The notes: generated by a model from the letters alone, not told the origin. 64,000 nucleotides of DNA from Alcaligenes pakistanensis (GCF_014652815.1 NZ_BMZN01000001.1:42363-106362); one strand, 5' to 3'; numbered from the stretch's first letter, positions 53,483 through 63,761 are shown. Numbers and translations: made by a program.

Positions 53483-54607
53483 ATGAAAATTCGTTTCACT
53501 CCTGTTGCAGCGGCCATGAGCCTGGCAACGGGTCTGCTCTTGTCCGGTGCTGCTCACGCTGACAACATTCGTATTGCTCTGGCCGGTCCTTTCACAGGCT
53601 CGGTGACGCAGTACGGCGATATGGTCAAACAAGGCGTCGATACGGCTATCGAACAGATCAATGCTGCCGGTGGTGTTCTGGGCAAACAGCTCGAACTGGT
53701 CACTGTGGATGATGCCTGCGAACCTAAGCAAGGCCCCGTCGCTGCCAACCGTATCGTGAATGACAAGATCCACTATGTCGTCGGTCACGTTTGTTCGGGT
53801 GCCACCATCGCTGCCACCGAAATCTATAACAACGAAGGCGTCTTGATGGTCACCCCTTCGGCAACGGCTCCTGCCGTCACCGATGGCAAAGGCTACGAAA
53901 TGATCCTGCGCACCATCGGTCGCGACGATCAGCAAGGCCCAGCTGCAGCCAAGTTCATCCTGGAGCAGATCAAGCCCAAGAAAGTAGCCGTGCTGCACGA
54001 CAAACAATCCTACGGTCAGGGTATTGCTGCTTCGGTTCGCTCCGAGCTGCAAAAAGCCGGTACTGAAGTGTCCCTGTTCGAAGGCATTAATGCCGGTGAC
54101 AGCGATTACTCCGCCGTCATCACCAAGCTGAAATCCACAGGCGTGGACTTTGTGTATTTTGGTGGCTACCACCCAGAAATGGGCCTGTTGCTGCGCCAAG
54201 CGGCGGAACAGGGCGTAAAAGTCCACTTCATGGGCCCAGAAGGCGTGGGTAACCCGGACATTAACGCGATTGCTGGTAAAGCAGTTGAAGGCATGTTGCT
54301 GACCCTGCCTGCAGACTTCTCGCAAGATCCGGACAACCAGGCCATTGTTAAGGCTTTCCAGGACAAGAAGCGTGACGCTAGCGGCGCGTTCCAACTGTCG
54401 GCTTATGCGGCCACCATCGCCATTGCTGAAGGCATCAAGGGCGCTGGCGCTGATGATCCTGTGAAAGTTGCCGAGTACCTGCACGCCAACAGTGTGAAAA
54501 CACCTATCGGCCAAATCAGCTGGAACAAGCAGGGCGACCTGAACGACTTCAAATTTGACGTCTTTAGCTGGCACGCTGACGGTAGCAAAACTGTCTACAA
54601 CAAGTAA
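53483..54607 (+). CDS. Branched-chain amino-acid ABC transporter substrate-binding protein (LivJ/LivK family)
   Basis: 374 residues from the ATG after GGAGG. Signal peptide MKIRFTPVAAAMSLATGLLL to about AHADNIRIA. The periplasmic binding fold type I contains DDACEPKQGPVAANRIVNDK, HVCSGATIAATEIYNNEG and YFGGYHPEMGLLLRQA. It stands alone with no permease genes, flanked by terminators. A second, similar protein is encoded at 60383 with livHMG, which this one may also serve. Confidence 0.92.
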   Translation: MKIRFTPVAAAMSLATGLLLSGAAHADNIRIALAGPFTGSVTQYGDMVKQGVDTAIEQINAAGGVLGKQLELVTVDDACEPKQGPVAANRIVNDKIHYVVGHVCSGATIAATEIYNNEGVLMVTPSATAPAVTDGKGYEMILRTIGRDDQQGPAAAKFILEQIKPKKVAVLHDKQSYGQGIAASVRSELQKAGTEVSLFEGINAGDSDYSAVITKLKSTGVDFVYFGGYHPEMGLLLRQAAEQGVKVHFMGPEGVGNPDINAIAGKAVEGMLLTLPADFSQDPDNQAIVKAFQDKKRDASGAFQLSAYAATIAIAEGIKGAGADDPVKVAEYLHANSVKTPIGQISWNKQGDLNDFKFDVFSWHADGSKTVYNK

Positions 54608-54630
54608 TCCCTGATTCTTGCTTGTAAAAA

Positions 54631-54652
54631 AAACCGGCCTTCGGGCCGGTTT
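54631..54652. terminator. Bidirectional terminator with UUCG tetraloop
   Basis: AAACCGGCC, TTCG, GGCCGGTTT, with an A-run before and a T-run after. It terminates the binding-protein gene and the convergent ugpC. Confidence 0.93.
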
Positions 54653-54689
54653 TTTTATTGTGCGATCAAGCGGCATTGCCACGTTCGGT

Positions 54690-55775
54690 TCAGTCCTCGA
54701 TACGCAAGCCTGTATCCCGATCGAACCAATGCAAGGGGTGGGGCGGCATATAGCCGATCTGAATAGCCTCACCAATTTGGATGGGGTACTTGCGAGTCTG
54801 CTCAATCGGGCAGCGCACAATAATGCGGTAGTCCCCACAGCCCAAATGCAATAGCTGCTCGGAGCCCAGAATCTCCACCATTTCCACCTGGGTAGTCACG
54901 CCCGGTACATGAAGTTGGATATGCTCTGGCCGTATGCCCAGGAACACCTTACGGCCACGTACTGAAGCCGGCACCATATCAGGAGTAAATTGCACAGGCT
55001 GGTCATTGTCTTGTCGAATTTGGCCGGCTTCATTCACATGAACAGGCAAGAGGTTCATAGGTGGTGAACCGATGAAACTAGCCACAAAAACCGAGGCAGG
55101 TTTCTCGAATACCTCGCTAGGGGTACCGATCTGTTCTGGCATGCCTTGATTCATCACAATCATGCGCTCTGCCAGCGTCATAGCCTCGATCTGATCGTGG
55201 GTGACATAAAGGCTGGTGGTTTTCAGGCGACGATGCAGTTTTTGAATTTCCAGCCGCATCTGAACCCGCAGCTTGGCATCCAGATTGGACAAAGGCTCAT
55301 CAAACAAAAACACCTTGGGCTCACGCACAATGGCTCGGCCCATCGCCACTCGCTGACGCTGTCCACCGGAAAGCTGACCAGGGCGACGCTCCAGCAAGGC
55401 GCCCAATTCCAGGATGGATGCTGCCGCATTGACCCGCTGCTTGATCTCGTCCTTGGAGAACTTACGGATCTTCAAGCCATATGCCATATTGTCGAACACC
55501 GACATATGAGGGTAGAGCGCATAGTTCTGGAACACCATAGCGATATCGCGCTCAGCCGGTTCCAGATCATTCACCATCTTGCCGTCAATATAGACCTGGC
55601 CTTCGGTAACAGACTCCAGGCCCGCTACCATACGCATCAAGGTGGATTTCCCACAACCAGACGGGCCCACAATGACGACGAACTCGCCATCACTCACGTC
55701 TACATTAATGCCGTGAATAACGACCGTGCCGTTCGGATAGGTTTTCTTGACGCCTTCAAATCGTAAGCTAGCCAT
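54690..55775 (-). CDS. ugpC: Glycerol-3-phosphate ABC importer ATP-binding protein UgpC
   Basis: 361 residues. MASLRFEGVKKTYPNGTVVI, Walker A GPSGCGKSTLMRMVAG, signature PGQLSGGQRQRVAMGRAIV, Walker B VFLFDEPLSNLDAKLR. The C-terminal TOBE-type regulatory domain (about 240-361) includes LGIRPEHIQL. This is the MalK/UgpC class. Last gene of ugpBAEC. It energises import of sn-glycerol-3-phosphate and its phosphodiesters. Confidence 0.95.
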   Translation of the reverse strand: MASLRFEGVKKTYPNGTVVIHGINVDVSDGEFVVIVGPSGCGKSTLMRMVAGLESVTEGQVYIDGKMVNDLEPAERDIAMVFQNYALYPHMSVFDNMAYGLKIRKFSKDEIKQRVNAAASILELGALLERRPGQLSGGQRQRVAMGRAIVREPKVFLFDEPLSNLDAKLRVQMRLEIQKLHRRLKTTSLYVTHDQIEAMTLAERMIVMNQGMPEQIGTPSEVFEKPASVFVASFIGSPPMNLLPVHVNEAGQIRQDNDQPVQFTPDMVPASVRGRKVFLGIRPEHIQLHVPGVTTQVEMVEILGSEQLLHLGCGDYRIIVRCPIEQTRKYPIQIGEAIQIGYMPPHPLHWFDRDTGLRIED

Positions 55776-55795
55776 TCAATAAAGCCTGTAGAGAA

Positions 55796-56638
55796 TTACT
55801 TTTCGGAGTCGATGAGGCCCTTGACGAACCACTTTTGCATCAGCATCACCACCAGTGCAGGTGGGATCATGGCTAAAAGGGCTGTCGCCATCACCACGTT
55901 CCATTCAGTCACACTGTCACCACCGGAAATCATGCGCCGGATACCCACCACAATCGGGTACATATCCTCTTGTGTGGTGATGATCAGCGGCCACAAATAC
56001 TGGTTCCAGCCGTAAATAAACTGAATCACAAACAGGGCTGCAATGCTGGTTTTAGATAAGGGCAGCAGCACATCTTTGAAAAAACGCATGGGACCCGCCC
56101 CGTCGATTCGGGCGGCCTCGATCAATTCATCGGGCACCGTCAGAAAGAACTGACGAAACAAGAATGTCGCCGTCGCAGAAGCAATTAAGGGCAGGATCAG
56201 GCCCCCATAGCTATCCAGCAACTGAAGGTCCGCCACGACCTTGTAGGTGGGCATAATGCGCACTTCCACTGGCAGCATCAGGGTGATGAAAATCATCCAG
56301 AAAAACAGCATGCGGAAAGGGAAGCGGAAATACACCACAGCAAAGGCCGAGAGCATGGAAATAATGATCTTGCCGACGGCAATTCCCAGCGCCATTACCA
56401 TGCTGACCATCAACATGCGTCCTACCGGCGGAGCATTGGTTGCCTTGCCCTGCAAAGCCGTCACGTAGTTCTCCACCATGTGCGAGCCAGGCAGCAGCGA
56501 CATGGGCGCACGGGCTACTTCAGCACTGGTTTGGGTCGAGGCTACAAACGTGATGTACAGGGGCAGTGCAATCACGATCACACCCAGAATCAGGGTCAGA
56601 TGAGTGAAAAAATCAAGAATAGGGCGTCGTTCAACCAT
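55796..56638 (-). CDS. ugpE: Glycerol-3-phosphate ABC importer permease UgpE
   Basis: 280 residues, six membrane spans. The start [20 protein letters not shown] and the loop [20 protein letters not shown] (EAA motif) are characteristic. [20 protein letters not shown] is typical of UgpE. It sits 21 bases after ugpA and 20 before ugpC. Confidence 0.95.
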   Translation of the reverse strand: MVERRPILDFFTHLTLILGVIVIALPLYITFVASTQTSAEVARAPMSLLPGSHMVENYVTALQGKATNAPPVGRMLMVSMVMALGIAVGKIIISMLSAFAVVYFRFPFRMLFFWMIFITLMLPVEVRIMPTYKVVADLQLLDSYGGLILPLIASATATFLFRQFFLTVPDELIEAARIDGAGPMRFFKDVLLPLSKTSIAALFVIQFIYGWNQYLWPLIITTQEDMYPIVVGIRRMISGGDSVTEWNVVMATALLAMIPPALVVMLMQKWFVKGLIDSEK

Positions 56639-56659
56639 GACTATGTTCCTTGCTACGCA

Positions 56660-57544
56660 TCAGCTGTACGTCACTTTGCGATCAATATAGCGGAACTGAA
56701 TCACCGTCAGCGCCACAACCAGCACCATCAACACCACAGACTGAGCCGCCGAAGATCCAATATCCAAGCCACGGAAACCCGTGTTGTAGACCCGGTAAAC
56801 CAGAATCGAGGTAGCTTCGCCCGGACCACCTTGACTGACCACATCAATAATGGCAAAGGTGTCAAAGAAGGCATAAATGATATTGACGACCAGCAGGAAG
56901 AAGGTCGTGGGCGCGAGCAAGGGGAACACAATGGCCCAAAAACGGCGCATAGGGCCCGCACCATCCATGGCAGCCGCTTCAATCAAGGAGCGCGGAATGG
57001 CTTGCAGGCCAGCCAGGAAAAACAGGAAGTTGTAGGAAATCTGCTTCCATACCGAGGCGATAACTACCAGCAGCATGGCGTCATTACCATTCAAGCGCGG
57101 GTTCCATTGAAAACCATGTTCCAGCAAAAACACGGCCACAATCCCCACCGAAGGAGAGAATAAGAACAGCCACAACACGCCGGCAACCGCAGTTGCCACG
57201 GCATAAGGCCAAATCAACAAACTGCGATAGAGCAGGGCACCACGCACTACGCGATTGGCCATTACAGCCAGCACCAGCGCAATGACCAATCCCAATACCG
57301 ACACCGCAGCCGAAAACATCGCCGTCGTGGTGAACGAGGCTCTATATTCCGCGCTACTGAACAGTTCGGCAAAATTTTCCAGGCCAACAAACTGCGAAGA
57401 TAGGCCAAAGGGATCTTCCAGATGAAAAGCCTGCCAAAGCGCCTGACCGGCGGGCAGAAAAAAGAAGATCAGGGTGATGGCTAGCTGCGGAGCAAGTAGC
57501 AAATAAGGCAGTGTCTTATGACGAAAGACGACACGTTTTTCCAT
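56660..57544 (-). CDS. ugpA: Glycerol-3-phosphate ABC importer permease UgpA
   Basis: 294 residues, six membrane spans. [20 protein letters not shown], the EAA loop [20 protein letters not shown] and [20 protein letters not shown] match UgpA. Separated from ugpB by 179 bases containing a large inverted repeat. Confidence 0.95.
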   Translation of the reverse strand: MEKRVVFRHKTLPYLLLAPQLAITLIFFFLPAGQALWQAFHLEDPFGLSSQFVGLENFAELFSSAEYRASFTTTAMFSAAVSVLGLVIALVLAVMANRVVRGALLYRSLLIWPYAVATAVAGVLWLFLFSPSVGIVAVFLLEHGFQWNPRLNGNDAMLLVVIASVWKQISYNFLFFLAGLQAIPRSLIEAAAMDGAGPMRRFWAIVFPLLAPTTFFLLVVNIIYAFFDTFAIIDVVSQGGPGEATSILVYRVYNTGFRGLDIGSSAAQSVVLMVLVVALTVIQFRYIDRKVTYS

Positions 57545-57607
57545 AGGTTTGCGCGCGGTGGGAAAGGAGCGCCACCATCAGGGTGGACAGACTGAAAGGA
57601 AACGAAA

Positions 57608-57689
57608 AGCGTATGAGCCGCTTGGATTAGCGGGTGTCAACATGCTGGCAGTAACACCAAGACACCCTCAGAAGCTGCACTCATACGCT
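57608..57689 (-). repeat. Large intercistronic stem-loop between ugpB and ugpA
   Basis: AGCGTATGAG and CTCATACGCT (10 bp, perfect) enclose 62 bases with further pairing (GCTT/AAGC; GGTGT/ACACC). A smaller hairpin, CCCGCC-CAA-GGCGGG, lies next to the ugpB stop. No T-run follows the long stem. Such structures after a binding-protein gene commonly stabilise its mRNA, giving more UgpB than permease (inference). Confidence 0.75.
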
Positions 57690-57723
57690 CGATTGTAAAC
57701 CACCCGCCCAAGGCGGGACGGGC

Positions 57724-59031
57724 TTACTTCACGCTCTTCTCAAAGCGTTCCAGCAGTTCATTACCACGGTTTTGCATGGCTTTCAAACCTTCTTCAGGTG
57801 TGACTTTACCTGCGAAAACCTGTTCCATCACACCGTCTTCGATGTCACGAATCTGGGGCAAGGAACCCAGGCGGATACCACGCGAGTTCTCGGTGGTGCT
57901 GGCATCCAGCTGTTTCACCGCCACATCCGCACCGACGTTCTTGGTGTAGAAGTCGGATTCTTTGGTCTTTTCAAAGCCCGCTTTGGTCACTGGCACGTAA
58001 CCCGTGTCTTGGTGCCAGGCAGCAGCTTGCTCAGGGCTGGAAATAAAGTGGAAGAATTCGGTCACGCCTTTGTAGACCTCATCCGACTTCTTGGCGAAGA
58101 CCCACAGGGACGCGCCGCCAATAATGGAGTTCTGAGGCGCACCTTGCACGTCACTGTAGTAAGGCAGGCTGCTGGTGCCGAACTCAAATTCGCCTGTTTT
58201 GATGATATTGGCGCGGTTACCGCTGGAGCCGGTGAACATGCCGCACTTGCCACTGGTAAACAGGGCATTGGCGGTATCGCCACGACCACCGTACGAGAAG
58301 GTACCGTCCTTGGACATATCAGTCAGGAAGGTCAGGTGCTTCAGGAATAGAGGATTATCCAGTTGCAGGCGGGCGCTGGGGCCGCCAAAACCGTTATTCT
58401 CACTGGCAAAGGGGATATTGTGCCAAGCGGCGAAGTTTTCCAGCAGAATCCAGGATGGCCAGGAAGAGGTGTAACCACACTCTTGGCCAGACTCACGCAG
58501 TTTCTTGGCAGCTTCATGCAGTTCCTGCCAGGTTTTCGGTGGCTTCTCGGCGTCCAGCCCCGCCTTTTTGAAGGCGTCTTTATTGTAATAAAGCACAGGG
58601 GTAGAGCTGTTGAACGGCATGGAAATCAGCTTGCCTTCGTTGGACGAGTAGTAGCCTGCCACAGCCCCCAGGAACTCTTCCGGTTTGATGGCTTTGCCGG
58701 CTTTTTCAGACATTTCCTGTACCGGCTGAATGGCCCCTTTAGCCGCCATCATGGTAGCGGTGCCGACTTCAAAGACCTGGAGAATATCCGGGGCATTGCC
58801 GGCACGGAAAGCGGCCACACCGGCGTTCATGGATTCGCCGTAATTGCCTTTGTACGAAGCTTTAACCTGGTAGTCCGACTGAGATGCGTTAAAGTCTTTT
58901 ACTAATGCATTAACTCGCTCGCCCAAAGCTCCTTCCATCGAGTGCCAGAACTGAATTTCCGTTGCTGCGTGTGCAGTGCCTATGGAGGCAATCAGACCGG
59001 CCAGAGACAGGGCAAATAGTTTTGTTCGCAT
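57724..59031 (-). CDS. ugpB: Periplasmic glycerol-3-phosphate-binding protein UgpB
   Basis: 435 residues. Signal peptide MRTKLFALSLAGLIASIGTA to AHAATEI. The UgpB core is IQFWHSMEGALGERVNALVK, MPFNSSTPVLYYNKDAFKKA, WPSWILLENFAAWHN and SIIGGASLWVFAKKSDEVYK. It binds sn-glycerol-3-phosphate and glycerophosphodiesters as phosphate and glycerol sources. First gene of the operon, preceded by a Pho box. Confidence 0.96.
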   Translation of the reverse strand: MRTKLFALSLAGLIASIGTAHAATEIQFWHSMEGALGERVNALVKDFNASQSDYQVKASYKGNYGESMNAGVAAFRAGNAPDILQVFEVGTATMMAAKGAIQPVQEMSEKAGKAIKPEEFLGAVAGYYSSNEGKLISMPFNSSTPVLYYNKDAFKKAGLDAEKPPKTWQELHEAAKKLRESGQECGYTSSWPSWILLENFAAWHNIPFASENNGFGGPSARLQLDNPLFLKHLTFLTDMSKDGTFSYGGRGDTANALFTSGKCGMFTGSSGNRANIIKTGEFEFGTSSLPYYSDVQGAPQNSIIGGASLWVFAKKSDEVYKGVTEFFHFISSPEQAAAWHQDTGYVPVTKAGFEKTKESDFYTKNVGADVAVKQLDASTTENSRGIRLGSLPQIRDIEDGVMEQVFAGKVTPEEGLKAMQNRGNELLERFEKSVK

Positions 59032-59086
59032 CGGGGCTTTCTCCTGATAAAAGATGCCGCTAAGGTGTAGCAGGTTTTAAAACTCA

Positions 59087-59119
59087 AGCTTATGACTTGT
59101 TTATGACGCTCTTATGAAT
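59087..59119 (-). promoter_or_regulatory. PhoB binding site (three 11-bp half-units) upstream of ugpB
   Basis: On the minus strand ATTCATAAGAG, CGTCATAAACA and AGTCATAAGCT are three successive 11-base repeats with the core TCATAA, as in the Pho box (CTGTCATAWAWCTGTCAY). They lie 56-88 bases before the ugpB start. Phosphate-starvation control of ugp is established in E. coli. Confidence 0.8.
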
Positions 59120-59197
59120 GTATCCATTCCAACAGCCTATAAGCAATGACTAATTACCCTCAAACGCAATTCGCGACGTGTCAGAGGACAGATTTTA

Positions 59198-60049
59198 ATG
59201 GGAATGATGATGAATCCACACGATACCTCTTTTAAGCTGGCGTTTATTGGCGCAGGCAATATGGCCAGCGCCTTGGCGGCTGGTTTAATTGGCAAGCGCT
59301 GCGGCGGCTCGGATGTTTTGGCCATTGATATCTACCCGCCCGCCCTTGAGTCGTGGGCCCAGCAAGGGGTGCAGATTGCCAATGAACCGAGTCCGGCCCT
59401 GGCCAAGCAACGCATCTGGGTATTTGCCGTCAAGCCCCAGGTCATGAAAGAAACCGTGCTGGCCTGCAAACCCTATTTGCAAGCGGACACCCTGGTGATC
59501 AGCGTTGCCGCGGGTATTCCCGCCACCGCCTTGGCCGAATGGCTGGGCGAGCCCGGCGAGCCATATAAACGCGTTATCCGCTGCATGCCCAATACTCCCG
59601 CCTTTATCGGCTGCGGCATCACCGGCCTGATGGCCTTGGAGCAAGTGGATGAAAGCGATAAAACCATTGCACAGCAATTGTTGAAATCCGTAGGTGAAGT
59701 TGTCTGGGTTGAGGACGACGCCGCCATTGACGCCGTCACAGCCGTTTCCGGTAGCGGTCCAGCCTACGTGTTTCTGTTCATCGAAGCCTTGATCAAAGCC
59801 GGTATCGAGCAAGGTTTGTCGCCTGAACAGGCACGACAGCTGTCCTTGGCTACTTTGCATGGTGCCACCCAGCTGGCCACGCTGTCGCCCGAAGAGCCCT
59901 CGGTTTTGCGCGAGCGCGTTACCTCCAAAGGCGGCACAACCGCCGCCGCTTTGAACGTCCTGAATGAGGGTGGATTTGCCTCGCTGGTTCAACAAGCGGT
60001 CGAAGCTGCCAAAGTACGCGCCGGCGAATTGGCGAAGGAATTTTCCTAA
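59198..60049 (+). CDS. proC: Pyrroline-5-carboxylate reductase
   Basis: 283 residues. The NADPH fold is KLAFIGAGNMASALAAGLIG, with VFAVKPQVMKETV, RCMPNTPAFIGCGITGLMAL and the family signature segment VTAVSGSGPAYVFLFIEALI and RERVTSKGGTTAAAL. It makes proline from P5C. Start may be the first ATG or one of two further ATGs within 12 bases. Divergent from ugpB. Confidence 0.96.
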   Translation: MGMMMNPHDTSFKLAFIGAGNMASALAAGLIGKRCGGSDVLAIDIYPPALESWAQQGVQIANEPSPALAKQRIWVFAVKPQVMKETVLACKPYLQADTLVISVAAGIPATALAEWLGEPGEPYKRVIRCMPNTPAFIGCGITGLMALEQVDESDKTIAQQLLKSVGEVVWVEDDAAIDAVTAVSGSGPAYVFLFIEALIKAGIEQGLSPEQARQLSLATLHGATQLATLSPEEPSVLRERVTSKGGTTAAALNVLNEGGFASLVQQAVEAAKVRAGELAKEFS

Positions 60050-60382
60050 TGTGAGAATTCATTGCGCTATTAAGAGACACGGCTGGAATTGATTTAGCTC
60101 AATAAAATAGGGCTCCAAAGAGGGACACCACGGTGTCTCTCTTTTTTTTTAAAAATGCGCGCGTCGGCGTAGCGGCTGGCTTTAAAAGAAAACCAAACCG
60201 ATAGGCAGGCTAATCATTTAAAAAAGTATTCACGGCGCGCTAGGGCTTATACGAAGTGACAAGTTTTAGGCGGCTCCGCCAAAATGGGTTCCCCTGATGC
60301 AAAACAATGCATGTACAGGCCTAAGAATAAGCACTTTCTAAAAAGCAATGCCGGTAGACCCCGGCCTCGGGAGACAGCTGCT
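60050..60382. other. 333-base gap between proC and the liv operon
   Basis: Contains the proC terminator near its left end. The rest (about 60150-60382) shows no gene. A frame running into the binding-protein gene lacks a signal peptide and is rejected as a start. It holds TTTTAGGCGGCTCCGCCAAAA, a strong 10-bp inverted repeat at about 60266-60286 without a T-run, of unknown role. Confidence 0.6.
60117..60144 (+). terminator. Terminator of proC
   Basis: AAAGAGGGACACC and GGTGTCTCTCTTT pair (one mismatch or G-U) and run into a long T stretch. Confidence 0.88.
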
Positions 60383-61504
60383 ATGACCTTTACTCGACGC
60401 TTTACCCCCGCTCTGACCGCCTTGGCCACCGTTTTGGCCATGGGCACTGCCTATGCGGCAGACACCATCAAAATTGGTATCCCTCAACCCATGACTGGCC
60501 CGTCCACCCAATACGGTGACCAGATCCAGGCCGGTGCTCTTACCGCTATTGATGCGATTAACGCAGCAGGGGGTGTTAAAGGCAAACAGCTGGAAGCCGT
60601 GTTGATTGACGATGCCTGCGAACCCAAACAGGCTGTTCCTGCCGCCAACCGCGTCGTGAACTCCGGCGCCAAATTCGCCGTGGCGCACGCTTGCTCAGGC
60701 ACCACCGTGCCTGCCGTCAATATTTACGAACAAGAGGGGATTGTGGCGATCACTCCCGGTGCCACCTCGCCGCTGGTGACCGACACCATCAAGCCGCACT
60801 ACTTTTTCCGCACCATTGGTCGTGATGACCAGCAAGGCCCCTTTGCCGCGGATTACATTGCGGATGTCTTGAAACCAAAAAGCATCGCCATCTTGCACGA
60901 CAAGCAAACGTACGGCTCGGGCGTAGCGACCCAGGTGCGCGATGCCCTGAAGAAAAAGGACATGAACATTGTCATGTACGAGGGTATTAACGTTGGCGAC
61001 AGCGACTACTCGGCTGTGATCACCAAGCTCAAGGGCGTGAACCCCGATCTGATTTACTTTGGGGGCTACCATGCCGAGCTGGGCCTGCTGCTGCGCCAGG
61101 CGCGTGAGCAAGGCATGAAAAACACCTTCATGGGCCCGGAAGGGGTCGCCAATCGGGATCTGGTGGCTATTGCAGGCCCGGCAGTAGAAGGTTTGCTGGT
61201 GACCTTGCCAACCGACTTCACCAAGATGCCGGCCAACAAAGAAGTGATGGAAAACTTCACCAAATATAAGCGCAACCCCAACGGGGCCTTCACATTCCCC
61301 GCTTATGCAGCCGTGCAAATTATTGCTGATACGATCAACGCCGTAGGCGAGGATTCGGCCAAGGGAGCAGACTACATGCACGCTAATGCGTTCAATACGG
61401 CCATTGGCAAGGTAGAATACGACGCCAAGGGTGATTTGAAGCATTTCGAATTTGCCGTTTTCAAGTGGGATAAAGAAGGTAACTTTGATCTTATTGAGAA
61501 ATAA
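60383..61504 (+). CDS. livK: Branched-chain amino-acid binding protein (LivK type) of the liv operon
   Basis: 373 residues from the ATG after CGGGAG. Signal peptide MTFTRRFTPALTALATVLAM to about AYAADTIKI. IGIPQPMTGPSTQYGDQIQA, DDACEPKQAVPAANRVVNSG and YFGGYHAELGLLLRQAREQ match LivJ/LivK and the paralogue at 53483. Captures Leu, Ile or Val in the periplasm for LivHMGF. First gene of a liv operon that continues past the window. Confidence 0.94.
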   Translation: MTFTRRFTPALTALATVLAMGTAYAADTIKIGIPQPMTGPSTQYGDQIQAGALTAIDAINAAGGVKGKQLEAVLIDDACEPKQAVPAANRVVNSGAKFAVAHACSGTTVPAVNIYEQEGIVAITPGATSPLVTDTIKPHYFFRTIGRDDQQGPFAADYIADVLKPKSIAILHDKQTYGSGVATQVRDALKKKDMNIVMYEGINVGDSDYSAVITKLKGVNPDLIYFGGYHAELGLLLRQAREQGMKNTFMGPEGVANRDLVAIAGPAVEGLLVTLPTDFTKMPANKEVMENFTKYKRNPNGAFTFPAYAAVQIIADTINAVGEDSAKGADYMHANAFNTAIGKVEYDAKGDLKHFEFAVFKWDKEGNFDLIEK

Positions 61505-61608
61505 GACTGGTTTACGTGCCCCCGCTCTCTAAGAAGAACGGGGGCATTGCTTTTGGATGCCCACAAAGCCTCAAAACAAAACGACGGACTCAACGGAAAA
61601 AAACAAGC

Positions 61609-62538
61609 ATGTCTGATTTACTCCCTCAGATCTTGCAGCAGCTGTTCAATGGATTATCCTTGGGCGCTATTTATGCACTGATCGCCATCGGCTACACAAT
61701 GGTCTATGGCATTATCGGAATGATTAACTTTGCCCATGGCGAGATCTATATGATCGGTGCCTATGTTGGGCTGGTGACCCTGACTGCCATCGGCGTAGGC
61801 TCGGGTCTGCCCATCTGGCTCATCATTCTTATCATGTTGCTGGTTGCCATCCTGGTAACCGCCGTCTACGGCTATGCGATTGAAAAAGTCGCCTATGCGC
61901 CGTTGCGTGGCAGTCCACGGCTAGTTCCGCTGATTTCAGCCATTGGTATGTCCATTTTCTTGCAGAACTGGGTGGCGCTGGGCCAGGGTGCACGCGATAT
62001 GGCCGTGCCTACGCTCCTGACCGGCTCGTTCCAGTTCACGCTGGGGACCGGTGGTTTCACCATCACTGCGCCTTACTCGCGCGTCATGATTATTGTCGTG
62101 ACCGTAGCGCTGATGATCATGCTCAGCGTTTATATCAAATACTCCCGCTTGGGTCGGGCCTCACGTGCATGTTCACAGGACCTGCGCATGGCCAACCTGC
62201 TGGGCATCGATACCAATAAAATTATCTCCTTCACCTTTGTCATCGGCGCCATGCTGGCGGCGGTGGGCGGCGTGCTAATTGCCACGGCCATTGGCAAACT
62301 GAACCCATTCATCGGCTTTATTGCCGGTATCAAGGCCTTCACGGCCGCAGTGCTAGGCGGTATCGGCAGCATCCCCGGCGCCATGCTGGGCGGGGTCTTG
62401 CTGGGTCTGGCAGAAACCTTCGCCGCTGCATTTATTTCGTCGCAATACAAGGACATCGTCGCCTTTTTGCTGTTGGTCTTTATCCTGCTGTTCCGCCCAA
62501 CGGGCCTGCTGGGTAAACCCGAGGTGGAGAAAGTCTAA
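61609..62538 (+). CDS. livH: Branched-chain amino-acid ABC permease LivH
   Basis: 309 residues (E. coli LivH 308), start [20 protein letters not shown]. Contains [40 protein letters not shown] (coupling helix) and [20 protein letters not shown]. About eight membrane spans. Its TAATG stop/start overlap with livM is tight. Confidence 0.96.
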   Translation: MSDLLPQILQQLFNGLSLGAIYALIAIGYTMVYGIIGMINFAHGEIYMIGAYVGLVTLTAIGVGSGLPIWLIILIMLLVAILVTAVYGYAIEKVAYAPLRGSPRLVPLISAIGMSIFLQNWVALGQGARDMAVPTLLTGSFQFTLGTGGFTITAPYSRVMIIVVTVALMIMLSVYIKYSRLGRASRACSQDLRMANLLGIDTNKIISFTFVIGAMLAAVGGVLIATAIGKLNPFIGFIAGIKAFTAAVLGGIGSIPGAMLGGVLLGLAETFAAAFISSQYKDIVAFLLLVFILLFRPTGLLGKPEVEKV

Positions 62539-63761
62539 TGATGAACCGCTTTAGCAATGCATTTGTCGCCGCTGTCTTGGCAGGCATTATTGTGGCTCCC
62601 GTCTTTGGCTTGCAAATTGTGCGCGCCGGGATGAGTACCCACTTGGAAAGCGACTGGAAAATCATTCTGATCGGCATGGCCCTGGTCTTTGTCGTTCAGC
62701 TGATTCGCCCTAACGTGAATCGCAAGAAAGTGCGAGAAAGCCGCTGGACCCTGCCCAAGCTCAGCATGCATCACAAAAAGATCCTGCTGTATGTCGTGAT
62801 CGCTTGTGCCGTTGTCTGGCCCTTTTTCAGTGGCCGCGCCCAGGTGGATATCGCCACCCTGGTGCTGATCTACATCATGCTGGGTCTGGGTCTGAACATT
62901 GTGGTGGGTTTTGCAGGCCTGCTGGACTTGGGCTTTGTGGGCTTTTACGCCGTGGGTGCCTACACCTACGCCTTGCTCTACCATTACGCCGGCTGGGGCT
63001 TCTGGGAAGCACTACCGCTGGCCGGTGGGATGGCGGCCTTGTTCGGCTTCTTGCTCGGCTTTCCGGTGCTGCGTTTACGTGGCGACTACCTGGCTATCGT
63101 CACCCTGGGTTTCGGTGAGATCATTCGCCTCTTGCTCATCAATATGTATGAGCTGACCGGCGGCCCAGACGGCATCTCCGGCATCCCCAAACCGACCGTA
63201 TTCGGTTTCCCCATGGCACGCCGTGCGGCAGAAGGGGAGACCACGTTCCATGACTTGATGGGCTGGACCTTCAGTAATCAGGATGTGGTGGTGTATCTGT
63301 ACCTGATGGCCTTGGCCCTGGCCCTGATCACCTTGCTGGTCTCCAGCCGTGTGGTGCGCATGCCTATTGGCCGCGCCTGGGAAGCCCTGCGTGAAGACGA
63401 AATTGCTTGCCGTTCGCTGGGTCTGAATCCTACCTCGATCAAACTGTCCGCCTTTACCATGGGCGCCATGTTTGCTGGTTTTGGTGGTGCGTTCTTTGCC
63501 GCCCGTCAGGGTCTGGTTAATCCAGAGTCCTTCACCTTTATTGAATCCGCCCTGATCCTGGCTATCGTCGTGCTGGGTGGCATGGGTTCACAAATCGGCG
63601 TCATTCTGGCGGCCATTGTGCTGACCGTGGTGCCTGAGCTGGCCCGAGAGTTTGCGGAGTATCGGATGTTGATTTTTGGTCTGGTCATGGTGGCCATGAT
63701 GGTTTGGCGTCCACAGGGCTTGCTGCCTGTGCAGCGTCCTCATGTGGAGTTGCGTACATGA
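62538..63761 (+). CDS. livM: Branched-chain amino-acid ABC permease LivM
   Basis: 407 residues. An N-terminal extension of about 90 residues (two helices) precedes the permease domain, as in proteobacterial LivM. Key segments: [60 protein letters not shown]. Stop overlaps livG by 4 bases. Confidence 0.96.
   Translation: MMNRFSNAFVAAVLAGIIVAPVFGLQIVRAGMSTHLESDWKIILIGMALVFVVQLIRPNVNRKKVRESRWTLPKLSMHHKKILLYVVIACAVVWPFFSGRAQVDIATLVLIYIMLGLGLNIVVGFAGLLDLGFVGFYAVGAYTYALLYHYAGWGFWEALPLAGGMAALFGFLLGFPVLRLRGDYLAIVTLGFGEIIRLLLINMYELTGGPDGISGIPKPTVFGFPMARRAAEGETTFHDLMGWTFSNQDVVVYLYLMALALALITLLVSSRVVRMPIGRAWEALREDEIACRSLGLNPTSIKLSAFTMGAMFAGFGGAFFAARQGLVNPESFTFIESALILAIVVLGGMGSQIGVILAAIVLTVVPELAREFAEYRMLIFGLVMVAMMVWRPQGLLPVQRPHVELRT

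Noticed and set aside
53336-54838. 500-codon frame antisense to the Liv-type binding protein
   Set aside because: Crosses two terminators and mirrors the true gene; Val/His-rich nonsense composition.
60695-61444. 249-codon frame antisense to livK
   Set aside because: Shadow frame, no domain and no ribosome site.
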